A stretch of DNA of 64,000 nucleotides from Mycoplasmopsis agassizii (GTDB lineage Bacteria > Bacillota_I > Bacilli_A > Mycoplasmatales > Metamycoplasmataceae), in contig NZ_NQMN01000001.1 of assembly GCF_002272945.1 (NCBI RefSeq), positions 124,001 through 188,000 of the forward strand, in the 5' to 3' direction. The notes below the pieces were generated by a model, which saw nothing but the letters and a program-made list of their open reading frames with translations, had not been told where the DNA came from and ran no database searches. Position numbers and translations under genes: made by a program. Of this stretch, positions 48,501-60,046 are shown piece after piece; the stretch's first letter is position 1; each line of letters begins with the position of its first letter.

Positions 48501-48871
48501 TTAACATCTTCAGCCTTACTTACACTTAAAAAAATTGTTAAAGTAGAATTAGTTTTATCAGCAATTGAAAGAGTAATTTTAGAAATTTTATAGCCATCTT
48601 TTAAAGCATCTTCAAAGGCTTTTTTGTTAGGTTGATCTAGTAAATTTAAGAAAGATGTTTGCACATCTTTTTCTAAACTTTGTAGTTTTTCTTTTAATTT
48701 ATTTAGATCATTATTTTCTGCATTCGCCTTAACTTCTGCAGGTAAATTCTCGATAATTGTTTCTGCATTTGTAGTTGGTTTTGTTGGTTGTTGTGTACAA
48801 GCAATTGCTGCAACAACAGCAAATGAAGCAACAGGTAGTGACATAATTGTTAATAATTTTCTTCTTTTCAT
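45572..48871 (-). CDS. DUF31 (Mycoplasma Ig protease-like) lipoprotein 1
   Basis: A 1099-residue lipoprotein (lipobox IAC, Cys25). A helical stalk (to about 145) is followed by a Pro-rich linker (about 150-275; PPxT/NPPD-type repeats), an intermediate domain beginning at YVQKFETDLKKFQ, and a trypsin-like DUF31 peptidase domain. The triad is visible: His679 in ATNKHVLDI, Asp860 in GPDLVLVK and Ser1023 in NPGNSGSMV. Known members (MIP) cleave antibody heavy chains captured by the partner MIB; no MIB is encoded here, so the substrate is uncertain. A poly-A promoter tract suggests phase variation. It forms a tandem pair with the next gene. Confidence 0.9.
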
Positions 48872-48882
48872 AAATTGCGTCC

Positions 48883-48906
48883 TTAGTGAGATTTTTCTCT
48901 TCTAAT
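48883..48906 (-). promoter_or_regulatory. Leader stem-loop before ribosome binding site (protease 1)
   Basis: TTAG/CTAA and GAGA/TCTC pairs form a small hairpin abutting the AAGGA site. Confidence 0.4.
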
Positions 48907-48909
48907 TCA

Positions 48910-48935
48910 ATTGTATGCCCGTTTTTTTTTTTTTT
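48910..48935 (-). promoter_or_regulatory. Promoter with A14 tract, protease 1
   Basis: On the minus strand A14 (48935-48922) is followed by CGGGCA and TACAAT at 48915-48910. The homopolymer occupies the -35/-10 spacer region. Confidence 0.75.
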
Positions 48936-49091
48936 GTTTTAGCGAAAAAGCCTGAATTTTGCACATTTTTGTCATAAATATGCTATTTTTGCAAAAATGA
49001 ATTTTTTAAATTAAATTAGTAAATTGAGAAGTTGTTCTATTAATAACAACCATCTAGAATTTATCTAGCTTATCTAAATTTCCAAAAGACA

Positions 49092-49120
49092 TAAAAAACA
49101 ACACTTATAAAAAGTGTTGT
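49092..49120 (-). terminator. Terminator of DUF31 protease 2
   Basis: Stem AACAACACTT/AAGTGTTGTT and minus-strand T6; almost the same as at 45535. Confidence 0.88.
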
Positions 49121-49126
49121 TAATAG

Positions 49127-52100
49127 TTATTTAGGATCACTAGAGTTTAAATTTAGTGTTTTTATACCTTTTTTCTTCAGAATTTCAATCAATTCTAGCC
49201 TAACATTAGGTCGTTGGTTATCTAAAACATTAGAACGTGCATAAGGATCTAGTTGTACTAAATTGTGTACAGCTGTTCTAGGTCCACCACCCATACCAGG
49301 GATAAAGGCATATAAAATTCCATAGTTTCTAAAGTTAGCATCAACTACCATAGACCCTGAATTACCAGGGTTTGCATGATCTCCTGAATATAAAGTTTCA
49401 GTTGCACTAAGTGCTGTAATTGTATAAAGACCATTTTTTTCATTAGAAATTTGCTTGCTAGTAGGATAGTCTTCAAAGTTTTTTTCATTATATTTACCAC
49501 CTACATCAAAAGGTGCATAGTATTTATTATAAATATCTGCATCTCAATCTCTAAAGAATTTTTGAGCATTGTTACCTGTACCACTAACTACAAATGTGCT
49601 ACGCATTGAACTTGTTGCTGATTTATCAGCAGCACGATATGAGAAGATTCTTCTGATTCCATTAGCAATATTTGTAGCTGGATAACCTGCCATATATGAG
49701 TTAGTTCGATCATCTGTTCTAGGGTTAAGATCAAGTGCTTTAAATCATTTTTTCTGCTCTTCTTCAGATTTTTGTAAGGTCTGATAAAGTGCTGGTCAAC
49801 CCTGTCTCAAGTCTTCGTCATTAAAGACCATTTTTACAAGAACTAAATCAGGACCTAGCAGTGAATGAGTATATTCACCATAAGTTTCTTCTCGTTTTAG
49901 ACCACCACCAAAACCACTATTTGCTTGTTCACCACTAGTTCGGTAAACATGTCCCAAAGTATATTGAGGCAGGTAAATAATACTATCGATAAACTTTCTA
50001 CGAGTATCAGTTATTCAAGTTGGATCATTATCAGTAGCGTTTAATTGTTTTCTTTTGTCACCATCTTTAAACATTGGGTTTGAAAATCCAACTACATTGC
50101 GTGCAGGGAATTTTCAGTGATTAGTAACAATTTGATCTCTATAAGGATAACCAGCTTCTTCAGAATAAGGCTCAGAGTCATATCCGTTTTTAGGAACTAA
50201 ATCTGATGAAGCAATGTGGTTAGTTTTTGAATAATCATCAGTTTCATATCTAGTTCATGTGAATGAATAAAATCCTGAATTTCTTAATCAACTATTAGTT
50301 TTATTCATTGCTTTTCTAGAATTTTCATCAGTTCTTTTTATGAATTCCAAACGACCTTTAAAAGTTTGGATTTTTACATCTTTTTGTGGGTCGTTAGCAA
50401 GCATTGTTTCATAATTTTTCTCATTGATTCCTTCGTAATCTTTATAATAAGGATGATTTTTTGCTCACTTTTCAATAGGGTCTTGTTTAAAAACGTTTCC
50501 TGTAAATTGAAAACCTAAAAAGCCATAAGCTTTTTCAGTTCCTGCAATTTGACCAATGTCTAGAACGTGCTTATTAGTTGCTACAACAAAAGCATGTTGT
50601 CCTTTTGGAAGAGTTTCATCAATGATTTTATCAACCACTCAGGCAGTTCCTCCTGAAGAAAATTCATTAGAATAACCTAGTGCACCAGGATTTCTCCCAA
50701 AGTATGAACCGACTTTTTGACTTTGTACAGTTTGAGGTAGTTCATGAAAAGTTTTTATATTTTTATCTAATCTAGACTTCACTCCTTTTCAAGTGTCGTT
50801 AACTTCATCATTTCATTCATCGCTTTCACTAAATCAACCGCCATAAGATCAACTTAAAGAAACTGAGCGATCGTTTAAGAATTTTATATAATCATAATCA
50901 TTTTTTAGATCGACATTAGTCTTATCTAGGTCAATTTTAAATGCTTTATCTGCTGTACCTTTTTTATAAGTAACATATAAAGTCATAGTTCCAGTTTTAT
51001 TTGAAATTTCATCTGCATAGAATTTAACATTGCTTACATCAGTTGCATTACCTTGAAATAATTTCAAGTTTTTTTCTTGCTCAGTCAACTCATTTTCAAA
51101 AATGTGATCTGATAAAACTGACTTTTTATTAAGTCTAATGTCGTCACTTAAAGTAATCAATTTTCATCCTAGCATTTTAGGATTTTGTCCCATCTCATTA
51201 TTATTAACAAGATATTTTAGTGATTCTAAATTTAGTTTTAGATCACTACTATTCATATTAACTGCTTTATTTTTAATTTCTTCACTTGGTTTCAAAGGTT
51301 GTGGCGCTGAAGCAACATTATCTAAATTAGTTGAACCACTAGTTATTTCGGCAAAATTACGATTTGCAATAATTTTTTGGTTATACCAAAAATTATAAGA
51401 TGAGCTGAACACTTGTCTAGGATTCATTTCAAATTTATTTTGAAGTAGTTCATCACGTTGTTCTTTAGCACTATTAAAAGTGTTTTTATTAGGATTTCAT
51501 TCAGGTGCATCTAAATTAGCAATTGGTTTTAAAAAGTCTTCACCTTTAAGTTTTCCAACCATACCACCATTTTGTGCTTTTCACTCACTGCTTCTGGTTT
51601 TGCTATCACTTTTTGCACTTAAATCAAATAGATAATCATTTTCCTCGGGATAACTTGAACTAATTTCAGTTTTAATCTCATAACCTTGAAACTTTTTAAG
51701 ATCAGTTTCAAATTTTTGAACATAATGTTCAGGAGGTTTTGGAGACTGAACAGGATTACCACTAGGTGGTTGTGTTATGTTAAGAGGAGGAGGAGTAACA
51801 GTAGTTGGTGGCTCAGGAGTTTCTGCTGGAGGCTTAGTGCTTGCAGGCGGATTTCCAGTTTCTGGTGGCTTAGTGTTTTCAGGAGGTTTTTGATTATCAG
51901 GAGGATTTCCAGTTTCTGGAGGTTTATCAGTTTTAGGTGGTGTGCCTTGAGTAGGTGGCTTATCAGTTTTTGGAGGTTTTCCATTAACTGGAGGCTTATC
52001 AGTCTCTGGAGGATTTCCATTTTTAGGTAATCCTGGATTAGCACTAGGTGGAGTTTGACTCTTAGTTTGTTTTAAATCGACAATTTTAATTGTCTTATTT

Positions 52101-52471
52101 TTAACATCTTCATCTTTTTTAACACTAAGATAAATTTGCAAAACAGAATTAGATTTATCAGCAGTTGCTAGAGTAATTTTAGAAATTTTATAACCATCTT
52201 TTAAAGCATTTGTAAAAGTTTGTTTATTAGTTTCATCTAATAAATTTAAAAAAGTTGCTTGTAAATCAGTACCTAAATTTTGCAGTTTTTCTTTTAGTTT
52301 ATCTAACTCTTGATTATCTATATTAGTCTTAACTTCACTAGGTAAACTATCAATAATCGTCTGTGCATTGATATTAGTTGGAGTAGGTTGTTGACTGCAA
52401 GCAATTGCTGCAAAAGTAGCAAAAGTTGCAATAGGTAGTGACATAATAGTTATTAATTTTCTTCGCTTCAT
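49127..52471 (-). CDS. DUF31 (Mycoplasma Ig protease-like) lipoprotein 2
   Basis: A 1114-residue paralogue of protease 1, with lipobox IAC (Cys25), helical stalk, Pro-rich linker (about 148-250, KPPETG/DKPP-type repeats), the same YVQKFETDLKKFQ domain, and the peptidase domain with His635, Asp875 and Ser1038. The His-Asp spacing is about 60 residues longer than in protease 1, because of an inserted Lys/Asp/Glu-rich loop after GFQF. The linkers differ in length and repeat unit, while flanking domains are closely similar. It has its own promoter with A16 and its own terminator, so the two are independently transcribed. Substrate not known. Confidence 0.9.
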
Positions 52472-52483
52472 AAATGAATCCTT

Positions 52484-52507
52484 AAATAGAGATTTTCTCT
52501 TCTATTT
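52484..52507 (-). promoter_or_regulatory. Leader stem-loop before ribosome binding site (protease 2)
   Basis: Arms AAATAGA/TCTATTT on the minus strand, ending right beside AAGGA. Confidence 0.5.
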
Positions 52508-52509
52508 AA

Positions 52510-52537
52510 ATTCTACGCCCGTTTTTTTTTTTTTTTT
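52510..52537 (-). promoter_or_regulatory. Promoter with A16 tract, protease 2
   Basis: On the minus strand A16 (52537-52522), then CGGGCG and TAGAAT at 52515-52510; same geometry as protease 1 but two bases longer. Confidence 0.75.
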
Positions 52538-52649
52538 GTTTTAGCGAAAAAGCCACTTTTTTGAACTATTTTGCAAATAATATGCTATTTTTGCAAAATA
52601 AAAATATCTAACAAAATTAGAGATTATCTTTATGTTAATAGAAGAAAGG

Positions 52650-53066
52650 TTATTTTTTATTTTTAAGAATTTCTAGAATTTCCAGAATTTGATCAACTTT
52701 ATTTTCTAAGGCATCAAGTCTTTTCCCGTATTGATCAAATTTTTGATCACGACTAGCCATTTCATCTCTTAATTGTGAGGCAATTAAATCGGCATATTTT
52801 TTTCATTCAGGTTCATCACCATTACCCGGCTTATTTCCACCTCCACCAGTTTTTCCTCCACCATCAACATCAATGGGCAGTTTTTCTTCAGGTTCTCTAA
52901 ATTCACCAAAGACTTCAGAAACAATACGGATTTTTTTTCGATCAGAACTAAACTCTTCTTTAACATCACCTTCTCAAAGGTTGTAGTCTACTTTACGTGT
53001 CCTAATAGTTTCGTTATATTTTTTGGGAGTAAATTTTTTAATTTTTTGATCTATATTAGTTTTCAT
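52650..53066 (-). CDS. Coiled-coil protein (family copy F, short)
   Basis: A 138-residue member of the coiled-coil family by layout: a charged N-terminal domain of about 65 residues, a Gly-rich hinge (GGGKTGGGGNKPGNG), a Trp-containing patch (EWKKYADL), then a short coiled coil of about four 11-residue units ending LEILKNKK. Sequence identity to copies A-E is low outside this pattern. There is no signal peptide. TATAAT ends exactly six bases before the ATG, so transcription should start on the A of the start codon. Function unknown. Confidence 0.8.
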
Positions 53067-53072
53067 TATTTA

Positions 53073-53078
53073 ATTATA
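53073..53078 (-). promoter_or_regulatory. -10 box, leaderless (copy F)
   Basis: Minus-strand TATAAT, six bases from the ATG; no ribosome binding site. Confidence 0.7.
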
Positions 53079-53218
53079 TCTAAAATATTTTGCTTTGAAT
53101 TAATGAATTTTGAAAAAACAGTTCTTGATTTAATTTTTAATAAATATAAACAAGATTTTAAATTACTGTATAAATAACATATAAATTTTTAAGTTACAAG
53201 TTGAATATTTTACTCATG

Positions 53219-53224
53219 TATAAT
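53219..53224 (+). promoter_or_regulatory. -10 box, near-leaderless (53.2-kb lipoprotein)
   Basis: Extended TGTATAAT, nine bases before the ATG; no ribosome binding site can fit in the predicted two-base leader. Confidence 0.65.
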
Positions 53225-53233
53225 TAGAGTAAC

Positions 53234-53932
53234 ATGAAATTAAAAACTAAAATCTTGCTATCTTCTTTATTTTTAGCATCAACTTTATCAGCAACTGCTT
53301 TTGTTGCTTGTTCTTTTAACAGAATCACAAACTTAGCTGAAATACAAAAGACAGATTTAGGTTATGAAATTATTTTAATAGGCGATAGTAATTGATCTTT
53401 TAGGGGAGAATATGCATACGGAATTCGTGGACTTTCCGATGATTCCTATGGTGATTGAATCCAAAACCAAACTATTCGCAGTGAAAAACAAAAGGCAATA
53501 TCTTTTTTAAAAGATGTTACTGATTTAGAAAAAGTTTTAGGCGAAACTAAAAATGAAAAAGATGAGTGAAGTAGTAATAAAAACGAGAGAGCTAAATGAA
53601 CTGAGAATTTTAATCCATCAAAAATTGAACAACTTTTAGATTTTAAAAATTATGATTACTTATTCATAAAAAATATTGATACACAAAATATTGAATCTTA
53701 TATTTATGACAAAAATGATAACTTCTATTTAAAAAGTTTTGCTTTAGAAGATGATACCTTAATATTTAAATTTGGTTTTAAACCATATAAACCTGAGGAC
53801 ATATATGTTGCAGCAACACCACGAAGTAAGTCATATTTTATAGCAGTTGAAAAAAACAAAATCAAAGATTTTAGTTTTGAAAAATATAAGATTAAAGTAA
53901 GTGGTTTTAGATCAGATGAAATAACTGAATAG
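53234..53932 (+). CDS. Small lipoprotein, distant member of the 16-19 kb family
   Basis: A 232-residue lipoprotein with lipobox FVAC at Cys26. Its second half aligns by eye with the end of the tandem lipoproteins at 16465-19779: LLDFKNYDYLFIKNI corresponds to KLDFEKYDYLFLKDF, and YFIAVEKNKIKDFSFEKYKIK to SFLVPVEKGKIKNFDLNDYK. The N-terminal half of the longer proteins is missing. It faces away from copy F across a 167-base gap and is predicted to be near-leaderless. Function unknown. Confidence 0.82.
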
Positions 53933-53963
53933 ATTCAAATAAGTAATAAATAACTTAATTATC

Positions 53964-53998
53964 AAAAATCTTTTCCAAAATTAAGGAAGAGATTTTTT
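53964..53998. terminator. Terminator between convergent genes
   Basis: Stem AAAATCTTTTCC/GGAAGAGATTTT, T6 on plus. Confidence 0.8.
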
Positions 53999-54021
53999 AA
54001 TCAAATTTTAGATAATTTAAA

Positions 54022-54777
54022 TTATCTTTCTCAAGTTTTAATTTCTTTTTCAAAAATAGTTTCAAAAACTTTTTTTGCTCAAGCAACTACATACATATCT
54101 TTAGATACACCTACAAATTTTTTTGTTCAGTTTCTACTTGAATAAACTGATGAATAAGCATATTTTAAATAGACATTATATTTTTCATAGAGTGATAGAG
54201 AAGGGTATTTTTCTAATTTTCTTTTTAGCAGTCACATATTGGCTCTATAATGAGAAGTCAGTGGTTTTCATTTTAAGATGTCAAATGATATTCCTTTGAT
54301 ATATAAATAAAATGTTTTGAAGTCATATTTTTTTAATTCTTCAAGAGCTCTAGTTTGAAAACTTTGCAGATCTTTTAAAATTCTTTTAAGTCACCAAATA
54401 TTTATTATGATCGGCAGTGGTGGAGAAACTCATGAAACAATTAAAACAATTAATTCTAAATTATCTAATTTTTCTGGTATTGGATCAGATATCAAAATAT
54501 CCATCACGAGAAAAAATGTAAAAGTTAATGCAGGTGCAAACATTGATAAAATTAAACTTAATGACATTATCAACAATTTCACTTTACTGTTCAATACAGT
54601 TTCATTCGTTTTTACAAATGTTGTTAAAACTGGAATACGATTTTGTTTCATTAAATCTATAATCCTATATTTTTGATTTTTTGAAATCATTGGTTGAGTA
54701 TAGAAAACAAATCCAAAAGTACCTATTCAAAGTAGATATGTTTGAATATAATAAATTCATTCTGAACTTGAAAGCAT
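54022..54777 (-). CDS. Hypothetical membrane protein
   Basis: The 251-residue protein has a hydrophobic N-terminus (YYIQTYLLWIGTFGFVFY), two central membrane segments (LLIMSLSLILSMFAPALTF and the region around LIVLIVSW), and a basic cytoplasmic tail rich in Tyr, Lys and Trp. Seven or more UGA Trp codons split it under the standard code. Ribosome binding site AAGGGG at 11 bases supports ATG 54777. No family recognised; it is reminiscent in layout, not sequence, of the protein at 6584-7420. Confidence 0.72.
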
Positions 54778-54872
54778 TAAAAATTGCGCCCCTTAATTAC
54801 ACACGGTAAATTCATAACTATTATATTTTGAACTATTTACAAAAAAGATGATTAATAAAATTGAAAATAATC

Positions 54873-54903
54873 AAAAAATAGTTTCTAAAAACTGAAACTA
54901 TTT
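54873..54903 (-). terminator. Terminator of msrA
   Basis: Stem AAATAGTTTC/GAAACTATTT; minus-strand T6 follows. Confidence 0.8.
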
Positions 54904-54928
54904 GACTACAAGTTGAGCAAATATAAAT

Positions 54929-55426
54929 TTACTTTTTATATTTATCTGGCAATAAATTTAAATTAATATGGCAATATCCTGAAGGATTTTTAACTAGATA
55001 ATCTTGGTGATATTCTTCAGCTAAAGTTTCATCTTTAACATCTTCAACTTCAAAAGTTGTTTTATCATGTTTAACTTCAAATTCACTAATTAAATCTTTA
55101 ATAACTTGTTTACTAGTTTGATCTTTTTCATAAAAATAAAAACCAATGCGATATTGCACACCCACATCATTACCTTGTTTATTTAGTGAAAAAGGATTAA
55201 CTATTTCTAGCATTAAAAGAAAAATATCTTTTAAACTAATTAAACTTTCATCATATTCTAATTTAACTGCTTCAACATGACCGCTAGCACGGCACACTTG
55301 CTGATAAGTAACATTTTCAAAACCACCATTTAAATAATATGATTTAGAAGAATTAATTCCTTTAACTCTTCTAAATCATTCTTGAACACCTCAAAAGCAT
55401 CCACCTGCGACAAAAATTGTTTTCAT
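54929..55426 (-). CDS. msrA: Peptide methionine (S)-S-oxide reductase
   Basis: MsrA repairs oxidised methionine in proteins and protects against host oxidants. The 165 residues start MKTIFVAGGCFWGVQEW, with the catalytic Cys in GCFWG, and continue with YQQVCRASGHVEAVK, YRIGFYFY and EEYHQDYLVKNPSGYC. The start at 55426 requires reading UGA as Trp; the shorter ATG 55297 would omit the active site. It is divergent from ychF, sharing an 80-base promoter region. Confidence 0.95.
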
Positions 55427-55464
55427 TTCATAACCTCTTATTTTTTAATTGATAATTATTATTA

Positions 55465-55470
55465 TATAAT
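55465..55470 (+). promoter_or_regulatory. -10 box of ychF
   Basis: Perfect TATAAT, 36 bases before the ATG. Confidence 0.6.
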
Positions 55471-55506
55471 CTAAAGATTAAATAAGTAATTTAATTAAGG
55501 AGAATT

Positions 55507-56613
55507 ATGGCTTTAAAAGCAGGAATTGTCGGTTTACCTAATGTTGGTAAAAGTTCTTTATTTTCAGCATTAACTAAAAAAGAAGCTGAATCAGCTAATT
55601 ATGCTTTCACAACAATTGAACCTAATGTCGCAAGTGTTGAATTAATTGATCCAAGGATGATCAAGTTAACACAAATGGCACAACCTAATAAAACAGTTTA
55701 TGCAACTTTTGATTTTGTTGATATTGCAGGATTAGTTGAAGGTGCTTCTAAAGGTGAAGGTTTAGGCAATAAATTTTTAGCAAACATCCGTGAAACGGAT
55801 GCGATTGTGCATGTGATTCGCTGTTTTGAAAATAACGATATCTTACATGTAAAAGGTTCAATCGATAGTGTGCGTGATGCTAAAATTATTAATTTAGAAT
55901 TAATTTTAGCTGATTTAACAACTATAGAAAATATTATAAATCGAGTTAAATCAAAAGCCTTAAATTCAAGTGATAAAAAAGCAAAAGCAGAATATGCTTT
56001 AGCTTTAAAAATGCAAAAAGCACTGATGGATGAAAAGCCATTGCGCCTAATTGAATGAGATGAAAATGAACTTTTTTTAGTAAAAAGTTTCCAACTTCTT
56101 ACTATTAAACCTCAAATTTATGTTGCTAATTTAAACTCTGAAGAAATTAATGATCCTAGTCAAAATCTTCATTATCAAAATTTAGAAAAACTGGCTGCTG
56201 AAGAAAATTCACAACTACTTGCTTTAAGTGTTAACTTAGAAAAAGAACTTGTTTTAATGGAAAATGAATCTGAAAAACAAGAAATGATGCAGATGTTTAA
56301 CCTAGAATTTAGTGGTTTAGATTTACTAGTTGCAAGAACTTTTAAACTTCTTAATTTAGCAACTTTTTTTACAGTTGGTAAAATTGAAGTTAGAGCCTGA
56401 ATTTTTAAAAATGGTATGTTAGCACCTCAATGTGCAGGAATTATTCATAGCGATTTTGAAAATAAATTTATCAAAGCAGAAGTTATTTCTTATGATGATT
56501 TTGTAGAAGCAGGTGGCGAAGCACAAGCTAAGGAAAAAGGTAAATTAAGACTTGAAGGTAAAAATTATTTAATGCAAGATGGCGATATTTGCCATTTTAG
56601 ATTTGGTAAGTAG
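55507..56613 (+). CDS. ychF: Ribosome-binding ATPase/GTPase YchF (Obg family)
   Basis: YchF is a conserved P-loop NTPase that binds ribosomes and prefers ATP. The 368 residues have the P-loop GLPNVGKSS, the switch region YAFTTIEPNVA, DIAGLVEGASKGEGLGNKF and a C-terminal TGS domain ending GDICHFRFGK. Length matches the family. Start supported by TAAGGAG eight bases upstream. It is a single-gene transcript with its own promoter and terminator. Confidence 0.96.
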
Positions 56614-56657
56614 GTCTGGAATTAAGTTTTAAAAACAATAATTTAATAAAAAAATAC

Positions 56658-56686
56658 AATGAACTTTTTGTAAGAAGTTCATTTTT
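56658..56686 (+). terminator. Terminator of ychF
   Basis: Stem AATGAACTT/AAGTTCATT with T6. Confidence 0.88.
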
Positions 56687-56871
56687 TATTGCTTTAAAAT
56701 GGCAATTTTACTCATAAAATCAGAATTTAATGGTAGTTATACATTGTTTTGGATTTTTTGTTAATAACCAAAATTACTAAAATTTGCTCCAAAAATTGAT
56801 TTGGAATTTCCATTTATAAGCATAAAATAGAAGTTTTTAATAAATTTAATGAAATTTCAAAAAAGTTGTTT

Positions 56872-56935
56872 TATATTCGGCTTTTTTTGACAAAGTGCTA
56901 TATTTTTCCCGTAAAAGTAAACCTTGACTTTTTTA
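56872..56935 (+). promoter_or_regulatory. Promoter block of lipoprotein-17 type gene 1
   Basis: TTTTTTTGACAAAGTGC leads into an extended -10, TGC-TATATT at 56896-56904; the same block recurs at about 62814-62860 before the second gene. The remainder of 56687-56989 holds no gene. Confidence 0.6.
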
Positions 56936-56989
56936 TGAACAAAATAAAAAAATCAAATTATTTTTCACAATTTCAATTAAGGAGATTTA

Positions 56990-59806
56990 ATGAAAAAATT
57001 AAACAAAAAATCTATTTTACTAATGACATCACTAGTTGCAGGAACCATCGCAGTTTCAGCAGCAATAGCATGTTCACCAGCAACGCCACTACCTGACAAG
57101 CAAATCGCTGACCAAAAAGTTGTTGATAGGATCGCAGACAGTGTAAAAAACGGTACATATAATGCCAAAAATACTTATGCAAACATTGAAGCATTAAACA
57201 AAGCAACTGCAAATGTTAAAAGTGTTGCTGATTTAGAAAAAATTTTAGATGCTGCTTCAGTTAAAACATTTAAAAGTGCACTAGGTAAGGCCACCTTTGC
57301 TTCTAATAGCGGCTCACTAGTTGATGCAAATAAGAAAAGAGTAAATTTAAAAATAAAAATTTCTTATGAACAGCCTGCAGTTTTTCAAACTGTTGAACTA
57401 AAAATTAACTATGTTGCTCCAGGCACTGCACCAGAAGTTAAAACTGATAATCAATTAGCTAAAGAATGATATGATTCAGTTGCACTTACTAACAATGCGG
57501 CAGATAATATCAAAGACAAACTACCTAGTGCAGTAACTACTTTTAATGCTCAAAACCTACAGACTGCTTTAGCGACTGCACCTACAGGCTTTAGTAGTCA
57601 TGTTAAATTAGTTGCGAGTTCAGCAGATGATGCAACTGGTAGTTTAAAAGTTAGTGTTTCTTTATCAAAAGGTAATACTTGATTCAGTAGTGACGGTACT
57701 ACTGCTGCTAATGAAGCAGCAGTAGTTGCTAAAATTGTGACAGTTAGTGGCTTTAAAAATACTGCTCAAACTAATGCTCAAAAAGCAGTTGTTTACTATT
57801 CAGCCTTGCCTACAACTAAAGCATTAACTGAGCAAATAGTTACTCAAACTTTACCTAGTGCAGTGACACAAGAGATCTTAAATTCACTAGTAGGATTAGC
57901 GCCAGATGCACCTGAAGGTTTAACTGTTTCTTTATCACTAGTTGATAAAGGAGCAAATGATAAAGATGGTAAATTATCAGTAAAAGTAACTTTATCAGAA
58001 GCTGCTGATAAGTTCTTTAATACTGAAGGTGGGATAGTTAATACACTAGCAAATGCTGGAAAAGTAATTGAATTTAGTGGCTTTAAAATTCAAGATAGTA
58101 AAACACCTCCAGTTGTTGTTGAACCTACTAAACCTGCTGACTTAGTTAAGGCATGATTTGAAACTATTACTGAAACTAAAAAAGTTGAAAATCATAAATC
58201 AACACTACCTTCAAGTTTAACTCAAGCTAATTTAGAAACAACTTTAGGTACCTTATATACAGCACCTACCAATGTCAAAGATGCTAAGATAGTTTTAACT
58301 TTAGTTTCAACAGATAATGATGCAGGAATTGCAACTATTAAGGTTGCTTTAAAGTCAGGAAATCAATGATATTCACCATTAAATGGTGCATTAGAAAATT
58401 CTGAAATAACTAAACAAGTTGTACTAACTGATTTACAAACTACTGCAGAAGCAGTTAAAGAAATCTATAAAAATCAAAGTGCAACAATCACAGTTGATTC
58501 AACTAAAACAGCTAGTGAAACTGCTAAAAATCTAGAAGAAAATGTGAAAAGTTTCTTCTCAGTTTTACAAACAAGCGTATCTAAGATTAAATTACTTAAT
58601 TTAACACTTAGAGTCGCAACATCATCAAATGCTATTGATGATGAAACTGGTAAGTTAATGGTTAATTTTTACCTATCTAGAGACCAAAAAGGCAAGACAC
58701 AATACTTTAAACAAGATGGATCAACTACTGAAGTTTTAACTCAAGTAGATGGCAAAGATGTAACTTTAACAGGCTTTAAACAAGTTCATCAATTAGATCA
58801 ATTATCAGATGAATTGATGCATTGAAAAGTTAAAGATGACATTATTTATTCAGAAGTTAAAGAGTTTGTAGAACTAACTTCAGACACTGAACAAACTTCA
58901 GACAAAGTTTTTGAGTTATTAAAAAAATTCGCTTCTTTAGAATCATCTATTAAAACTTCAACCGAAGGAATGGAAATAGTTAATCCTAAAAAACTACTTA
59001 CTTGATCAATTAATGATTATTCAGCAATGTTAGTTTTTAAACTAACACTTAGAAGAAAAGCAGATCCTGACATCACCAAAACAGTCACTTTCCAATCAGA
59101 TTTTAGAGGATTTTTACCCGCATTTTTAAATATCAAAGGTAGCGTAAATGAAAATCAAACCAATAAATTCATTACATTGACATTTAACGAATTATCAGAA
59201 GGTAACACTTTTAACAAATGATCTAGTTTTGTTAGAAGGTTTGCTTTAGATGCTCGTAATGACGACAGAAAACTAATGAATTTTGCTAATTCTTTAGCAG
59301 AAAAAATTAAAGCAAACATTCGCAGACCAATCAATGAATACAACTTAATTTATCCTTTTAGCCCTGCAGATATGAAAACAGCCTTGCATTCTCACGGTGT
59401 TTTAAACACTGCTTTATCAGGTGGTGATTATTGATTAACATGAATGGGAGCAAATAGCCAAACCTATGTAATTGGTGGATTGCAAAACGCAACTCCAACA
59501 CCTTCAAATATTAAGGTCAAAGTTGGAAATGGTAAGCCTTGAAAAGTCAGTTTAACCGATGGAACTAATTCAAGTACTTATATTGAATATAATAGTTCAT
59601 TATTTGGAATTAATTCAGCAAAACGCTTTAGCATTACTCAAATAGGTGATTGAAGAGATGGTAAAGGCGCAAATTATAAAAAGGGATTTGCACTTGATAA
59701 TGCTGCTACATTATACTTTCCAAATGATTCAGTTAAATCACCATTTACAAATGGAATCGCTGCTGGAACTATGCTTTTACTAAAAGCAATTATTAATAAT
59801 CAATAA
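56990..59806 (+). CDS. Lipoprotein-17 type variable surface lipoprotein 1
   Basis: A 938-residue lipoprotein (lipobox AIAC, Cys28). The first half contains at least three repeated modules, each beginning near AKEWYDS or KAWFETI, passing through LPSAVT and a SLxxVSLSKG strand, and ending VSGFKN, FSGFKI or LTGFKQ. That pattern is typical of the lipoprotein-17 domain of mycoplasma variable surface antigens. The C-terminal third is unrelated, Trp- and Asn-rich. Start is ATG 56990 after AAGGAG. Likely exposed on the cell surface and recombinogenic with the second copy at 62927; a specific binding function is not visible. Confidence 0.87.
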
Positions 59807-59962
59807 TTAATATAAATATTTATTTTCCAAAAAATAAATTAAAAGCAAGTTTTTTGAAAAAAACTTGCATTGATGCTAATTGCAAAGTTTCAAATTGAAA
59901 AAATTTTGAGTGAAATGAAAAAGATAACAACATCAAAGCAACAGTTTTATATATAAAAACTA

Positions 59963-59999
59963 TAAATTGGTTCAATTTTTACGAACCAATTTTTTTTAT
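59963..59999 (+). terminator. Terminator of lipoprotein-17 type gene 1
   Basis: Stem AAATTGGTTC/GAACCAATTT plus T run. An earlier hairpin GCAAGTTTTT/AAAAACTTGC at 59844-59868 lacks a T run. Confidence 0.88.
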
Positions 60000-60046
60000 A
60001 GCGACCTAAAAAAGATAAAAAATTATTAAGACTGGCTTTCTTTAGT

